From assembly GCF_037325665.1 (NCBI RefSeq), contig NC_090245.1, positions 103,022,014 to 103,086,013 of the forward strand: 64,000 nt of DNA, read 5' to 3'. The translations under genes and the position numbers were made by a program. The DNA is from Littorina saxatilis (Eukaryota > Mollusca > Gastropoda > Littorinimorpha > Littorinidae). Position 1 is the first letter of the stretch. Each line of letters starts with the position of its first letter. Under the pieces are notes generated by a model. That model was not told the DNA's origin and did no database searches. It saw only the letters and a list, made by a program, of their open reading frames with translations. This document shows positions 22,498 to 36,722 of this stretch, in pieces.

Positions 22498-25400
22498 TAG
22501 CATTATAGCGCAACATCATAACTTTACAATTATGCTCTTTGCGCTTGACACATTTGAAATTAAAACACAGTTATACAAGCATTTACATCTACATTCATAG
22601 TCAGCAATGCTTAATTGATGACCAAAATAGTAACCCAGTGGTTACAAGCGCCAACATTAGCAACACAAACCTAATTAAGTAATTTGAAGCGCATTTGATT
22701 TTGAAAATCGTAATCAATGGTGTTTTTTTCTTCTTTAAATCATAAAAAAACTAGTATTACAGTAGTAATAAATTAATCCAAAATAATAAGGGTAGACAGG
22801 TCTGCCCCTTTATCATACATGTACATGATGTAGGTGTAGGTGTACTCTATCCCAGTTATAGGACCCTTGCTGATGTACATTACTCCATTTGCTGAGTAGA
22901 CTAGAGCTCGCGGAAGGCACTGTTTTATGTTGGTGTATCTCGGTGAAAGGGCTAGAAAAATACAGGGTTTTTTGTGTGCCGTGCACTTCTTGTATAACAG
23001 TACAGATATATATGTTTGAATAATCAGTGCAGTGCAAACAGGTGCGTTCCTTGAAAGGTGCGGTAAACGGATGTGCAAGGATTTGCATGAACAGGCTTGT
23101 ATTAATTTTGATCTAACTCGAAGCTTTACTCTGTACAGCTTATTTCACATAGATCTGGTACTGGTGTGAAATGTTGCACCTGTCCTTAGAAGAAGATTTG
23201 ATCTTATATTTGTGACCATCTTAGTACAAAACCTGTGATTAACAAAGGGATGTGTTTAGTGTGCGCTTGATTATGCATTAACAAGGGAGACTTAACTAGG
23301 TGAAAAGATTTAGCAGGACAGCCGGTCTGTTTTTCTTCAGGTTACTTCTGTTTACATTAGAACTTTGTTAAGTATGTGAATGTACGTCTGTCTGTGTGTG
23401 TTTTTGCATTAGAATTAGAAGCATTGGTTGCCAAGTTGCTGGAATCTGTATACATTCTTATATTAAAAGTTCCATTGACTATAAAAAAAAAAAAAGGATT
23501 TTATTGAAACAAATTATTTTCCTGTACCAGTACTTATGCCTATCCTTATCAGTTTTTCATGTGCCTTTGTTTCTGAACTCCTTTTCAATCAAATTCAGTC
23601 ATTAGGAAGAATAGGGTTAGGGGGAGACACACAACATTATGCTGGCACAATTCTGCCCTGGCAGTGGACAGATTGGCGTACAGGTGGTACTTTTGCTTTG
23701 TCGGTCAGGCCTAGCTACACTGCCAGCCTTCTGTTTAGTGTTGACTGTTTGCTTTTCCCTGATGAATTGGGTTCTCCTATTTGCTTCCCTTTTCTTGCAT
23801 CCCTGACCTCCCCCCCCCCCCCCCCCCCCCCCCTTTCGATCAAAAGTTGTAACTTCAAAGGGACAGTGTGCTAGTGTATTCTGTTGTATAATGATAATGG
23901 CATATTCTTTGCAAGGAGTTTGTAGGTATGTAAAGTTCTGTCAAAACCGGTAATTTGCAATACATGTTGTATTTCGGGTTGAAGGCTTTAAGGGTACTGG
24001 TACTTGCAACAAAATGGACATCTACTAATGGATGGTTTTTTTTTATCAAAATTGTAATTAGTTCAATGTGTGTTTTGACTGCTCGCATTTCCACAATTTT
24101 GAAAATTGTGGTTTACATGACCACTGGTATCATTCTGATAATCCTCACTCCACGGCTATCGCCAGTTGTCTCTCTGACCAGACGCGACAGTCCTACGCGA
24201 ATCTATCAAAACCAGAATACAGTGTGATCTCCCATATATTGTTCACGAGCAGTGCTCGCGAGACGAAAATGATTGCAGATTGGCCGACTTCGACAGTGAT
24301 CTCCGTTCTGTTCTTCACAGTTATGATAAAAACATCGTTCTAAGGTCAAAACAAGTCGACGTTTTGGGACTGCTGCCGGAAGGAGACCGTAATATATGGT
24401 TGCATCACTGTCAAAAAAATTGTCCGCTCCAGCGAGCGCTGAAACCAAACGGTTGATTATCACGTGACACTTATGCCATATTTAGAGGAGTTTGCACAGT
24501 AAATACATCCGCAAAAAATAGCTCGCTTGAAACTGTCTAAAATAAAAATTACTCTGTAATTTAAAACTTACAAAACACCATGAAAAATCATTATCGACGA
24601 TCACGAATCTGCTTAAATCCATAACACATTACAAAAAGCTCTAAATATGTTAAAAAAAAATATATGTATAGGTTACAACACGAGTGGTTTTTTATATGGC
24701 TTGTATTTCAGTCAAGACCCAGCGGATGAATATCATCGGGAGACACGAGCCTCTGGCGAGTGTCTCTCGATTGATATTCCCGCTGGGTCTTGACTGAAAT
24801 ACAAGCCATATAAAAAACCACGAGTGTTGTAATCTGTATATCCCATTCTACCATCAAACACAAAGTGTAGACTACTAGCGGCACTGTTGCGATCTGTGCA
24901 GGGTAAAACTGTTGCCAGCGAGACTTAGCCCTTTTGCAACCTTAAACTAAGTGACCGTCGCTGAAAAAATAAAACGAATGAGTGCATCGATAAGTACGCG
25001 GTAACACTACTTTCAGACCATTTAAAAGCTTTAAGTAAAGGTTCATAAGTTGCAAGAAAGTAATGAAGTCGAATAGAAATTAATTTAGCTGAAGCGCACA
25101 ATTCTTTTGTTTTGCGTTTCAGGTTGGCAGAACGGGCGAAACGGGTTTGGGACCCATTTGGCTTACTCGATTCAGAATTGATTCCACGTTGTTTTTCTCG
25201 AACGTGTGTAATTAGGCTTATTGACAGAGAAGCAAATCTTAGGGAACAAATATGTAGGTTTAGATTTAACCATTTGCTCCCTATTTGAAATGTATCTACG
25301 TGATAAACTGTTTTGCGAGTGTGTTTGCATGGATGAACTTAAACTGGTATGGGTGAGAGGAAAACGCGACCGACACGTCTGTCACCGCCGATTGATTGCA

Positions 25401-28400
25401 TTTTGAAGGAATATGACTGGATTACGGAAAAATATGTGGACTTACTGCAGAGCCAGGCAAAAGAGTAGACTTGCTCGCAAAACACGTGAAACAGCCGATG
25501 TTTGATAGCTGAAGGCGCACACCGGCAAAACACACTACCGACAGATTCTCAAAAGTCGTCTGCTAACGATGCAAGGGGAGGGTACTCGTGTTTTTGTTTT
25601 GGTTCGCTAGCATCTGGTTATCTTGTAAGTTGAATGTTCGTTTTTTTCGACCTGCATTGCTTTCATAATGAAAGAAACTTTTGCTTATTGCATCTCATAC
25701 ATCAGATCAGTTCTGAGATTCATTTTTGCGTGCAACTGATATGGTTTTCTGAGCCGTGCAATACGATTTTAGAACTTCATACAAATGTGTCACATTGTTC
25801 GGCGCGAGCGAGGTCAAAGGTCGGGAGGAAAGTAGTCCTTTGCCCAAATCGGAATCTGCACTATCATATATTTTTTGGAGTCCATGATGTATTTATTGAG
25901 CTATAAAAATACAACATATATACCCATACTGAAGTAACAGAGACAAAGAAGGGAGGTCATGGGATATAAAAAAATATATATATATATAAAAAAACCGGTT
26001 TCCTTGCCAGACAAGGAAACTCTAGGCATCCTGTCAGGGAGAGAATGAGCCGAACTCATTTTGACCTGAGGTCAGGATGCACTGGTATAAACTTGAACAG
26101 TGACCCACTTTGAAAGTAAATAGGAACTGTGGGAAGAACCTTGACATTAAAGAGACCGGGTGCTGACATACTTCCCATTTCCTCTTAGTAGTCTTACACT
26201 TTTCTGTGACCCTATTTGGTCAAAGCCCGCTAGCTCTCCTGGGTGCACAGTCTTCAGTGCGAATGAAGTGGAAAGTAAATCGGAAATGCATGTGTTTGAA
26301 CTACCCTTGCATGGATCCTCTCCTCTATGTGCAGACCCAGAGACAGTATCCATGTCCCACCCCTGTGTTGCCACAGTAGCACATAAAAGACCCTGGTCAT
26401 TCTGCCATAAGTGCATACACTTGTGTATTTCATCTAAAGTCGGAATAAAACCCAGGAACATGCCCCTAATGGCTTTGCCATGAGCGCGTAAAACTTGAAT
26501 TTCTCTCTATCCTCTCCAAGTTACAATGAAAGGTACCTTCCTTCTCATGTTAACGGTTATCAATATGAATAACCCCTGAGAACGCACCAGGCTTTCGCAT
26601 GCAAGGAAAAAACAGTCTTTGACATGGAGGCGGATTTTTTCCTCTGCGCTGTGGGAAGTGCTATGCTAAATTATTGTGATTGTTTCCCCTGCACTGTGGG
26701 GAAGTGCTTTGCTAAATTATTGTGGCAGGTTGACATTAAATTCAGCTAAAAAAAACCTCGCCTCACTGACTCAACACAGAAACCAGACAGGCTACATTCA
26801 TTCTATATATATATGTGTACTCACAGGTCACATTACCACACATTTTAGACTCCCTGTTTGATTGCAAATTCAGCTGATTTACTGTTTCATTTGTTGTTAA
26901 TTTTATTTCTTGTTGTGTTTCAGGGAGGATGCAGCCGAAAACCAACAATCCAGTTCAGGGACAGCAATGGGGTGAGTTCCGTGTGTGTGTGCAGCGGAAA
27001 GAGACGTTACTGTCATTGTTTTGTTATCAAAATCCTTTTACTTTAGCAATTTAAACTAGAATTTCACAGAGAACACAAATTTGGATATTCGTCTATGTTT
27101 TTGTAAACCAGAGGTGTGAAACTGAAAGTTGACACACTTTCACACTTGAATGATTTTTACACCCATTAAGTTGTAAAGTTGAATCAACTTCCATGAACTT
27201 CCTCTGAAGCCCAACAGAAAAGACCCTGAGCAGTTTGTTACTGAGAATTTCCTTCAACAAGGTAGAGAAGAAAGGCTGGATAGTGAATGAAGTGTTTCCC
27301 TGTTTTGTAAAGCTATTATTTTGAAACTTGATTCGCTTACAGTTACATGCTTTGATGATTTCTACACAAATAATGTTTGTTTCACTTCCATGAAATCCTT
27401 GCATGAGCTTAACAGAAAAGACCCTTTGTTGTTTTTAGAGAATTTTCGTAAACTAGGTAAAGAAGAAATATGTGTGAATTAGAGACGTATGTTCTTGTTA
27501 TAGACAAAGTGCTTTGAGTTTGAAAGTGAAACTTAGCATGTCTGCACGCTTAGGTGATTTTTTTAAAGGGGTAAAGTTCAATTCTCTTCCATTAAATTAG
27601 TAACAAGAAAGTCCCTCAGTTACTTTTTACTGTAGAATTGTTCTTCAACAATGCAGAGAAGATTGACAAATGATTCAGAAATATTTTATGTTTTTGTAGA
27701 GCTAGATGTTTGAAATTTGATGCAATTACAAAGTAAAACTACAAGGTTTCGTGATTTGTTGACATTGAATCAGTTTGATTAACTTCCAAGAACTCTTTGC
27801 AGGCAAACATCCTTTTTTCTGAGAATTTTCTTCCACAAGGCAGAGAAAGAAAAGTTGAAGAGTTCTGTCCGACTGCAAGTTCTTGTAGAGCCAGATCTTT
27901 GAAACTTGGATATGTTTTTGATGACTAATCAGTGAGGTGGTTGGTTTAGTTAAATATTGTGCAAAGAAAAGGTGTTGATTTATCATTTCATAGACTTACG
28001 ATGCTTATTGGGGGGGGATTGTTTTCTTGCTGGTTTGTAGATTTTGATTAAATTACATATCTTACCCAACTCACATATAGCAATTAACTCTAGTTCAGTG
28101 CTGGTAACGCTGTACGCGTCCCCTTGGTAACAAGGAAGGCGCCTCTAAAAAAAGAGTGACATGAGACCCGTAAGGGTGTCTAAGCCAGCCCGGAAACGAG
28201 ACTGCCTTCCGTATGCGCGCGCATACACCGCCATTTGCAATTCAATCCAAAGCTCAGCGCCAGTGAGACTGGTCGCATTTGATGTACGCTCCGGCTGTTT
28301 CAGCCGTTTTTGACTTAGTCTTTTGACTTTGTTGTTCCTCTTGGTATCTTCTTGCATCTGGACTTGTCTACTACTGTTGAGGTGAGATCGTTCTTGTTTT

Positions 28401-31400
28401 TTCTTGATTTTGGCAGCGTTGTTGGCCGCATTTTGGACTTGAGAAAATTTTTTCTTTTCTGCAAAATTTTTTCGTGAGTCTTTGTTGTGTCATGGCCGAC
28501 AATGCTAAGAAGAGGTGTACGCCTAAAAAGGTAGCTGCTGCGCCCACTTCTTCTAAAGAATCTTCTAGGAAGACTAAACAATCCGTTTCTGGTGAAGATA
28601 CTCTTGCAAAAAAATCTTTTGATGTGTTTGTTGATTTGCCCGCTAAGCCGGTAGACAAGACAGCGGCCATTTTGTCGGCGAAGCCGGTTGACAAGACCGC
28701 GCACGTGAATAAACCTGCTAAGGGGGATTCTCCCCCTGAGGTGCCGGGGTTGGCATCTGCTGATGTTGCTGCTTTGTTGTTATCTCTTAGTTCACAGGTG
28801 TCTACTTTAGCGGCCGAGATTACTTCGACGAGAGCGGAGCTTCGCTCTCTTCCCTCGGGTGTGGCCGGCGTCTCTTCGCTTGCCAGCGTTCGTGCGTCTC
28901 CTGCCACTACAGTCACGAGAGCGGAGGTGCATGCCTCTCAGGATGATGAGATTGTGCCGTGTCCGCTTTTGGGTTCGCATTCCGGCGTTCCTTCTCGTTC
29001 ACAAGGTATGTCTGCTGAGTTAGTAACCGGGTTCTCCGGCCAAAACTCGGCACGTGGTCAGGAGCGAGTAGCCTCAGGCGCATGGCGGCCGGGCGAAAGT
29101 TCTTATCTCTCGGCTGACTCAACCCGCTTTGGCGGCCTTTCAGTGGGGAGTAAGAGCCCTGGTACACGTAAGGAAGTTCCACTGCACTCTGCTCAGTCTG
29201 GGGACGGGGGCGAGTGTGTGTGGCTTCCGACCCCGCCCTCTGGGCGGGGGGTAGACAGTAAAGCTGGTTCTCTGCTGGACGATGGTAGTCAGTACGGGGA
29301 TCAGCTTCAGGATTGCGCAGAGGTGCAAGACGACTGTTTTGATGACGACGCTTCCGGTCAGGCGGAGGGCGTTGGATTCAATTTGCCGCGTAAGCTGTCT
29401 TCGGCTGTGGCCCTGGCTGCTACTACGGCATCTAAGTATTTTGAGGAAGCAGTGGTGGAGTGCAACTCTCAGTTGGTACCTCCACCGTCTGCGCTGGGAG
29501 ACTTTCGGAGTGCTAAGGACGCTAGGTGTTCGCTCCGTTTCCGTGAGTCTCCTGCGGTGGCGTTTGAGATGGCTACGGTCTTGGCGACTTCGCGCTATCA
29601 GACGCTGTCCCAGTCCGCTATGGTGCCGCTGTTGTCACAGCATGGGGTTGCCCCTGATTCGGCTTTGCCGTACCTGGCTCAAGCAGGGCGGCAGGTTCCT
29701 GGTTCTGCTGTTCGGAACTTCAAACTTGCTTCTCGGCCTATCAGCTTGGTTGAGTCTTTTTCCTTGCCTAAGGCCGTGCTGCCGGTGACTCCGGAGCTGG
29801 CCTCCTTGAGAGAGGATGGGTATAGCAAAGACAGATCGGTCCCCTATTCAGAAGCTTCCCTGTTGTCTCTGGAAGAAACAGGGAGGTCTCTCCTGGAACT
29901 AGCCTCGGTTTCAGAATCGCTTCAGCGATCATTGTCTCGGTCTATTGCTACCTCTCTGGAACCTTTTGAATTCCGCTTTGATGCCTCGGCAGAGGATGTG
30001 ACGACTCTTTTGGCTACTTTGGGCAAAGTCACGCAGGAACAAATGCATTTGTCAGCCAGGCTTTACACACATGCGGTTCTCTCCCGCAGAGCGGCCTTTC
30101 TTGCTGGCTCCAAGATCAGGGATAAAGGTACGATAGAGACTCTCAGACTTTCTCCGTTTACGGAAGGGTCTCTTTTGGGCCGGGCGTCGTTTGACGCGCT
30201 GGAAAAAGAGACTCATGACGCTAGGGACTTGGCTATTGCTCGTATCGCGCATCAGGGTTTTTCTAAGTCGCAGAGCAAGCCACAGACTCAGGGCAAGACG
30301 CAGACTCAGGGCAAGACGCAGACTCCTTCCTTTGGGGGAGGCAAGGCGCAGAGTCAGAGCTCCTCTTCACGAGGCAGGGGGCGTGGTGCCCCTTATCAGA
30401 AGAGGGGTTCATTTGGTGGTTCTCGGGGGTCGGGGCGTAAGCCCAACCCCCAATGATGTCTTCCCGAGCTTTTGATCCCGTTGGCCCCCACCTTTGTGGT
30501 GGCGGGCGGCCCCTCCAGGGCCATCGCTACCTGGACACATTTGGTGTCCAGCGAGTGGATCGTGGGGATTATTCGTTCGGGATTTCGTCTTCTTTGGGCG
30601 GAGGGAAAGGCTCCTCTGTCCAGAATTCCGCCGCCTTTTCGGTTCCCGAGAGACCCGGAGGCCAAGGCAGCCGTACAGGGGGAAGTGGCATCCCTTCTGT
30701 TGAAAGGGGCTATCGAGGAGGTGCTCGATCAGGGGTCTCCGGGTTTTTACGGGAGGTTGTTTGTGGTCCCCAAGGCTTCGGGGACATGGAGACCTGTCCT
30801 AGACTTGTCAACTTTGAACAAGTTCCTGCGTGTGGTGAAATTCACCATGGAGACTCCGGCCTCAGTGAGAGAGGCTTTGCGGCCAGGAGACTGGGTCACG
30901 TCTGTGGATCTGACCGACGCTTATTTTCATGTGCTCATGCACCCGTCAGACAAGAAATGGCTTCGGTTCCGTTGGGGGGAGAAAATTTTCCAGTTTCGAG
31001 CGCTCCCTTTCGGGCTTTCGCTCGCCCCCTGGATTTTTACAATGGTCATTCGTCAACTCTGTGCCCTTGTGAGGCAGGAGGGGGTGCGTCTGAGAGCCTA
31101 CTTGGACGACTGGCTGATTTTGCACCAGGACCAGGTTCTTTGCAGCAGGCACACACAGAGAGTGCTCAGTCTGGCATTTCAGCTCGGTTTCACGGTCAAT
31201 CGGGTGAAGTCGGAGTTGGATCCGTCACAGGATTTCTCGTATCTGGGGATGCAGTTCAATACTCTGGATTGGTCGGTTCGCCCGTCGCAAAAGAGAGTGG
31301 ACAAGTTGCAGGCTTCTATCCGCTCTCTTTACGGAGAGAATCTGTCCACGGCCCGGGAGTTGTACTCTCTGTTGGGTCAGATGGAGTCCATGGCGCCTCT

Positions 31401-34400
31401 TGTTCCTCTAGGCAGAGTACACAAACGGCCGTTTCAGGCAGCTCTGCAGGCGCTATGGGACCAAACTTCGCAAGATTGGAATGCTCAGATCGAATTGGGG
31501 TCTTGGTTCAGCCGGACCACAAGTGTTTGGCTTCTCCCCTGGGTGTCGCAGGGCGTTCCTATTGTTCCTCCGCCTCCTCAGAACAATCTGTTCACGGACG
31601 CCTCCCTGTCGGGCTGGGGGGCTCATCTTGCAGATCAGACAGCGTCCGGTGTGTGGAACGTCAGTCAGGCCTCTTGGCACATAAACGTTCTGGAGCTAGA
31701 GGCAGTAGCGCTGGGCCTTCGGGCGTTTCTTCCTCTGTTGGAAGACAGTCATGTCAAGGTTCACACCGACAACATGACTGTGGCGGCTTACTTAAACCGT
31801 CAAGGGGGCACTCGCTCTCAGGTCCTCTCGGACAGCGCGTGTCGCTTGCTGACATGGTGCAGTTTGCACAACATTCTCCTGTCAGCGGTCTATCTGAAAG
31901 GCACTCTCAATGTCTTGGCCGATGCTCTCAGCAGAGGGAACAAGATCTTACACTCGGAGTGGACTCTCTCCCACCAGGCTCTGGAGCGCCTTTGGGCGCA
32001 AGTAAGCAAGCCTCCCATCGACTTGTTTGCGACGAGATACTCGACTCGTCTCCCTCTTTTCGTGTCTCCGTTTCCCGACCCTCAAGCTTGGGGGGTCAAT
32101 GCTCTGGAGATGGACTGGACAAATCTGCAGGCTTATGCGTTCCCACCGTTTTGCCTTCTCGGCAAGGTGATAAGAAAAGCAGAACTAGAAGGGCCGGCGT
32201 TGGTGTTGGTGGCCCCTCTTTGGCCCAGCCAGCATTGGTATCCCGATCTGGTTCGCATGGCGGTTCGTCCGCCCATTCCTCTCGGGGTTCGAAAGGGCGA
32301 TCTGTTGCAGCCCAGGTCGGGCATTCCGCACCAGAATCCTCAGGCCTTGCAGCTACACGGATGGATTCTGTCCGAGGCTCTCTGCTCCGGGCGGGTGCCA
32401 CAGCTTCGACTTTGAAATTGGTTCAGCAGGCACACAGGGATTCGACCAAGTCTGTATATGCTTCGCATTGGTCTTCCTGGTCCAAATGGTGTTTGGAGAA
32501 CGGCGTCGATCCTCTGGCTCCGAGATCGATGCACGTAGCTAATCATTTATCCTGGTTGGCGGAACAGGGCGGTTCTCCTTCCTCTTTGCGCGTAAGAAGG
32601 TCAGCTATTTCCTCTACGCTTAGACAGCTTGGCCATAGAATCACTTTAAGTGGCGTGATAGCGAGTGTAATCAAGGGCGCCTCTCTTGATTTAGCTCGGT
32701 CAAAGGTACAGCTCCCGGCGTGGGACCTGTTTTTAGTTCTTCGTTTTTTGGCTTCGGATGATTTTGAACCTCTTCATTTAGCCAGTTTGGCTAACCTTAC
32801 GAAGAAAACTTTATTTCTTGTTTTGCTCGCGACTGCTAGGCGCGGCAGCGAAGTGCACGCTCTCTCGGGTTTGGCAAAAGATATTGCCTTAGAGAAAGAT
32901 GGATCTTTTACTTTGAAATTTCGTCCGGATTTTTTAGCTAAAAACCAAAAACCTGGTCAGTTATCTCCTTGTATTCGTGTTCCCCCCTTGAGCAGCGTTC
33001 TGGCTCCGGGGGATCCTGATGTTTGTAATTGTCCGGTAAGGGCCCTCAGCAGCTACCTGGCTAGGACTCTACCGATTCGCTCAAAAACTCAAAAGTTGTT
33101 GTTCATCTCACTCAACACGGTGAGAGGGAAGGATATTTCGAAGATCACTCTGACTAAATGGGTTTCAAGCACCATTAGGCAGGCTTACATTTGGTGGCAA
33201 AGCCAGTCTGGCGATGTCAGAGCCGTGTTACCTCTTACTTCGTCCCGGACACATGAAGCGAGAGCTTGGGCGTCTTCCTTAGCGGTGCTTCGTTCTGGAC
33301 GCCTCTCTGAAGTTCTTGCGGCTGCGTACTGGCGGTCGGAAGACATTTTCATTCACTTTTACCTGAGGGATGTAGCCTCAAGTCGTCAGGACGGCAGTTC
33401 AGCTTTGCCGTCCTTGGTGGCTGCAGGGCAGGTTCTACATTCTTAACGTGGTGAGTACCCGCCACCTATAGTAGCAATCTGCTATATGTGAGTTGGGTAA
33501 GATATGTAATTTAATCAAAAATTTTAGTAATAAATTTTCATTTGATTAATATACTTACCCAACTCACATCGTTTATTCCCTCCCGCCTCCCCGCTGTGGT
33601 GGGTGTTTGGGTCTAAAAAAAGGTGTGAGTTGGGCTTCGCTTTAGATTGAATTGCAAATGGCGGTGTATGCGCGCGCATACGGAAGGCAGTCTCGTTTCC
33701 GGGCTGGCTTAGACACCCTTACGGGTCTCATGTCACTCTTTTTTTAGAGGCGCCTTCCTTGTTACCAAGGGGACGCGTACAGCGTTACCAGCACTGAACT
33801 AGAGTTAATTGCTATATGTGAGTTGGGTAAGTATATTAATCAAATGAAAATTTATTACTAAAATTTTTGATTATTGAATTATACACCATTTTATTTAGAT
33901 GGAAACTTGTTAAATGAAATGCCTCATGCAACATTCTCCAGAACATAAGCTTTATCCAGAAAACGGAAGTCAGCTTCAAACTAACTTAAAACTTGAAAGT
34001 GTGTGTGAAAAAGGTATGCTGTCATATTTCCTGTACTGGTGACTGATGACACTGAAAGACTGTCCTTTGAGCTGAGTATCATGTAAGTCTATACAAGGAG
34101 GCATAGCCTGTCATATATACAGTAAAACAACCCCCACCCCCATTTAAAGACCTTCCAAACCCTGGGTATTAAAAAGGAAGGAGTCGTAAACCCGAGGTAA
34201 CTTTACAAATCTTTTAAAACGGCAAGGTCTTAAATAGGGGGGGGGGGATGTCTCAAAAAAGGGGTTCCACTGTAAAGAAAAATGTATCCTATATACGTGA
34301 GAGAGACACTCGTGAGATAATAATCGTTCAAATCACACGTGTGTATATCATGTAAATGAGGTCATGTCAAGCAAGTCTGGCAGGGACCTGTTTTTCCACT

Positions 34401-36656
34401 GCTTATGATGCCAAAGTCACCGAGACAAACGTCATTATAGAAAAAAATAATTGCGCTAGCTAATTACCCTCGATGAATTGTTAGAACTAACACATCACAC
34501 CACACTTTCAGAGTGACGTATCGTTACTTAGACGTAATAGATTGCACGAGGCTTTATAAGAGATCGAGGTTCCAAAACAAGCGTCTTCAAGTTAGCTGCC
34601 TCGACTGCAGGACATTTTCAGTAAAATACACGTATGCAGTATGTAGGATAAACAGAATACTACATGGCTTGCTGTTTCGTACCAGACTTACACTCGTTGC
34701 TTTTTCAAAAAGTGAACAGCTCGCTTTCGCTCGCAGTTCAATATTTTTAAAAAACAACTCGTGTAAATCTGGTACGACACAGCAAGCCATGTAGTATTCT
34801 CCATAAGTCACTAGACCAGAGCTTTTTGTTACTTTTCTGTCTCCTGCCTTTCATCTTACCCATCACAATCTATTTATTTTCCATTTGAAAAAAAAATTAC
34901 GTGTAAATAAAGAAGGAATTCTCACCTTTTGTTTGTCAAGGTAATGATATTTTCTTTTATTTTATTTTATTTTGCCCTGGTGTTCAAGAAGTGCTTAGTC
35001 CCTGGGGCAAGTTGTCACGTTCACTTCCTGGTGTGACTTCTTTAAACTGAGAGTTTACCCCCACTCCATCAGACGTTAAAATTCTTCCTCTCTGTCCCCA
35101 CAGGTAATGAGCATACCAGGCCAGGTGTCGTCAGACGACCCCAAAGCGGAGCGGAGTTTCAAATTGAACCTGGCCAAGATCCATGGCGACGTCAACGGCA
35201 GCTTTGACTGCATTCAGCAAACCAGCACTGGGTGAGATCATAATTTATGTTTAAACTTGGGGGGGGGTCTTGTTTTTTTTCATACATTTACACACATACC
35301 ATCTCTCCCTGATTTTTTTCCATGTGTTGTTTGCTGTTTCATCTGTATATGTTCGGTTGAATTGTTTTAAAATTTAGGTAGACTGGGAATCCAGGTGATG
35401 GTGTATTAATGTTTTTGTGTGCGTGTAAATGTTAGTGTAGTCAATAAATTACTAAATGTAGAAATACGGAAGCCAACATGCCGAATGAAAGGATGATACA
35501 AAATAACTGTAATCACTTTCGCTGATGATCTAACTTTTATGTTTTTAGCCAGGGCAGTAGCCTCCAGTGTCTGGGCAGTATGCAGTTCAAGGTCACGACC
35601 CATGCCAACAATGACGTCTACAACGACACTCGCAAGAAGATTGCTTTTGCCGACACTGAATCCAAGAAGTTTTGGTAAGTCTCCATGTCTTGCCTTTATG
35701 TTCTTTGTTTGAGAATGTTTCACGACATATGTAATGCAGCTTGAAAAAATTGATCAAATAAGGTTGCTGGGTTGAAAAAGGACAAGAGATTTGGGCCGTA
35801 TGAGAAACAGAGAAGAATGCAGGACATATACATTGTTTATAAGCAGGTTAAAGCATAATTTAGCCTTGGTTAATGAGGGCCCCAAAGGACTTAAAATCGT
35901 GATCGTGATTGGCGTTTTTTGACCTTTCTGTGACCGTGATTGCCGAAATTTCCATTTCTGTGATCGTGATGGGACTTTGCCCGTGATCCGTGATGACAAA
36001 AAAATCAAGTCTCGTGATCGTGATCGTCATTTGTTTTCGTGATCGTGATGGGCATTATTGCAAAGCATTTTATTTTCAACGTACATTTTTCACAGCTGTA
36101 TCACTCTATGATCCTCTATTCGTCAAGGTGTTTGTGATCGTGAAAACAAAAATCAAGGTAACTGTGATCGTGAAAGCTAAAATTTCCCTTCCCGTGATCG
36201 TGATGATACCCCCCCTTTGGGGCCCTCGTTAATAATAATGATAAAATGTGTACCGCCAATTAGTAGTCTCTGGCTGCTTTGTTGTCTGTGATGATTTGTT
36301 ATTTTTTGGGGCCAGGTTTCAAAATCATTGCTACGGTTTGAAGAGCTTTGGTTGTACTGTGTAATGACTGAGATTAAGAGAAGACTCTAATCCCTCTAAA
36401 TCCTAGTTTTAGTCAAACCTGTCAATTACGACCACCTGCAGGACTGACCAACAAGGGTTGTTATTTCAGGTGGTCGCAAGGTAAAGTGGAAAAAAACCTT
36501 CCCCAGGATCCCTTGAGGCAGGTATCTTGGGCAGGTGGTTATTGAGAGGTAGTCGCCAGGGCCGGTTCGACTACATAAATGATTTAGGTTTGTTTCAAGT
36601 GCTGTGTTCTTGTTCAGCATTTAATAATTATTAATGTGTGAATTAACTCATTTGTC

Positions 36657-36722
<66 letters not shown>

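Larger units (their letters stand above)
28041..33872 (+). mobile_element. DIRS-type tyrosine-recombinase retroelement, looks whole
   Basis: 5.8 kb, inside ELL intron 2 and in the gene's sense direction. Inverted terminal repeats (28061-28254 and 33639-33831) look identical to the eye over at least 170 bases, for instance GGCGGTGTATGCGCGCGCAT. A 90-base internal complementary region (33480-33569) is the reverse complement of the outermost left and right ends joined together, the layout DIRS elements use to rebuild their ends from a circle. Three overlapping reading frames lie between: a Gag-like protein, RT/RNase H, and a tyrosine recombinase. No obvious break is visible, and the matching ends point to a recent insertion. 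Confidence 0.93.

Noticed and set aside
30453-32400. First two thirds of the 997-codon frame before the recombinase
   Set aside because: It is the shadow of the RT/RNase H gene in another frame. Only its end (from about 32400) has recombinase motifs.
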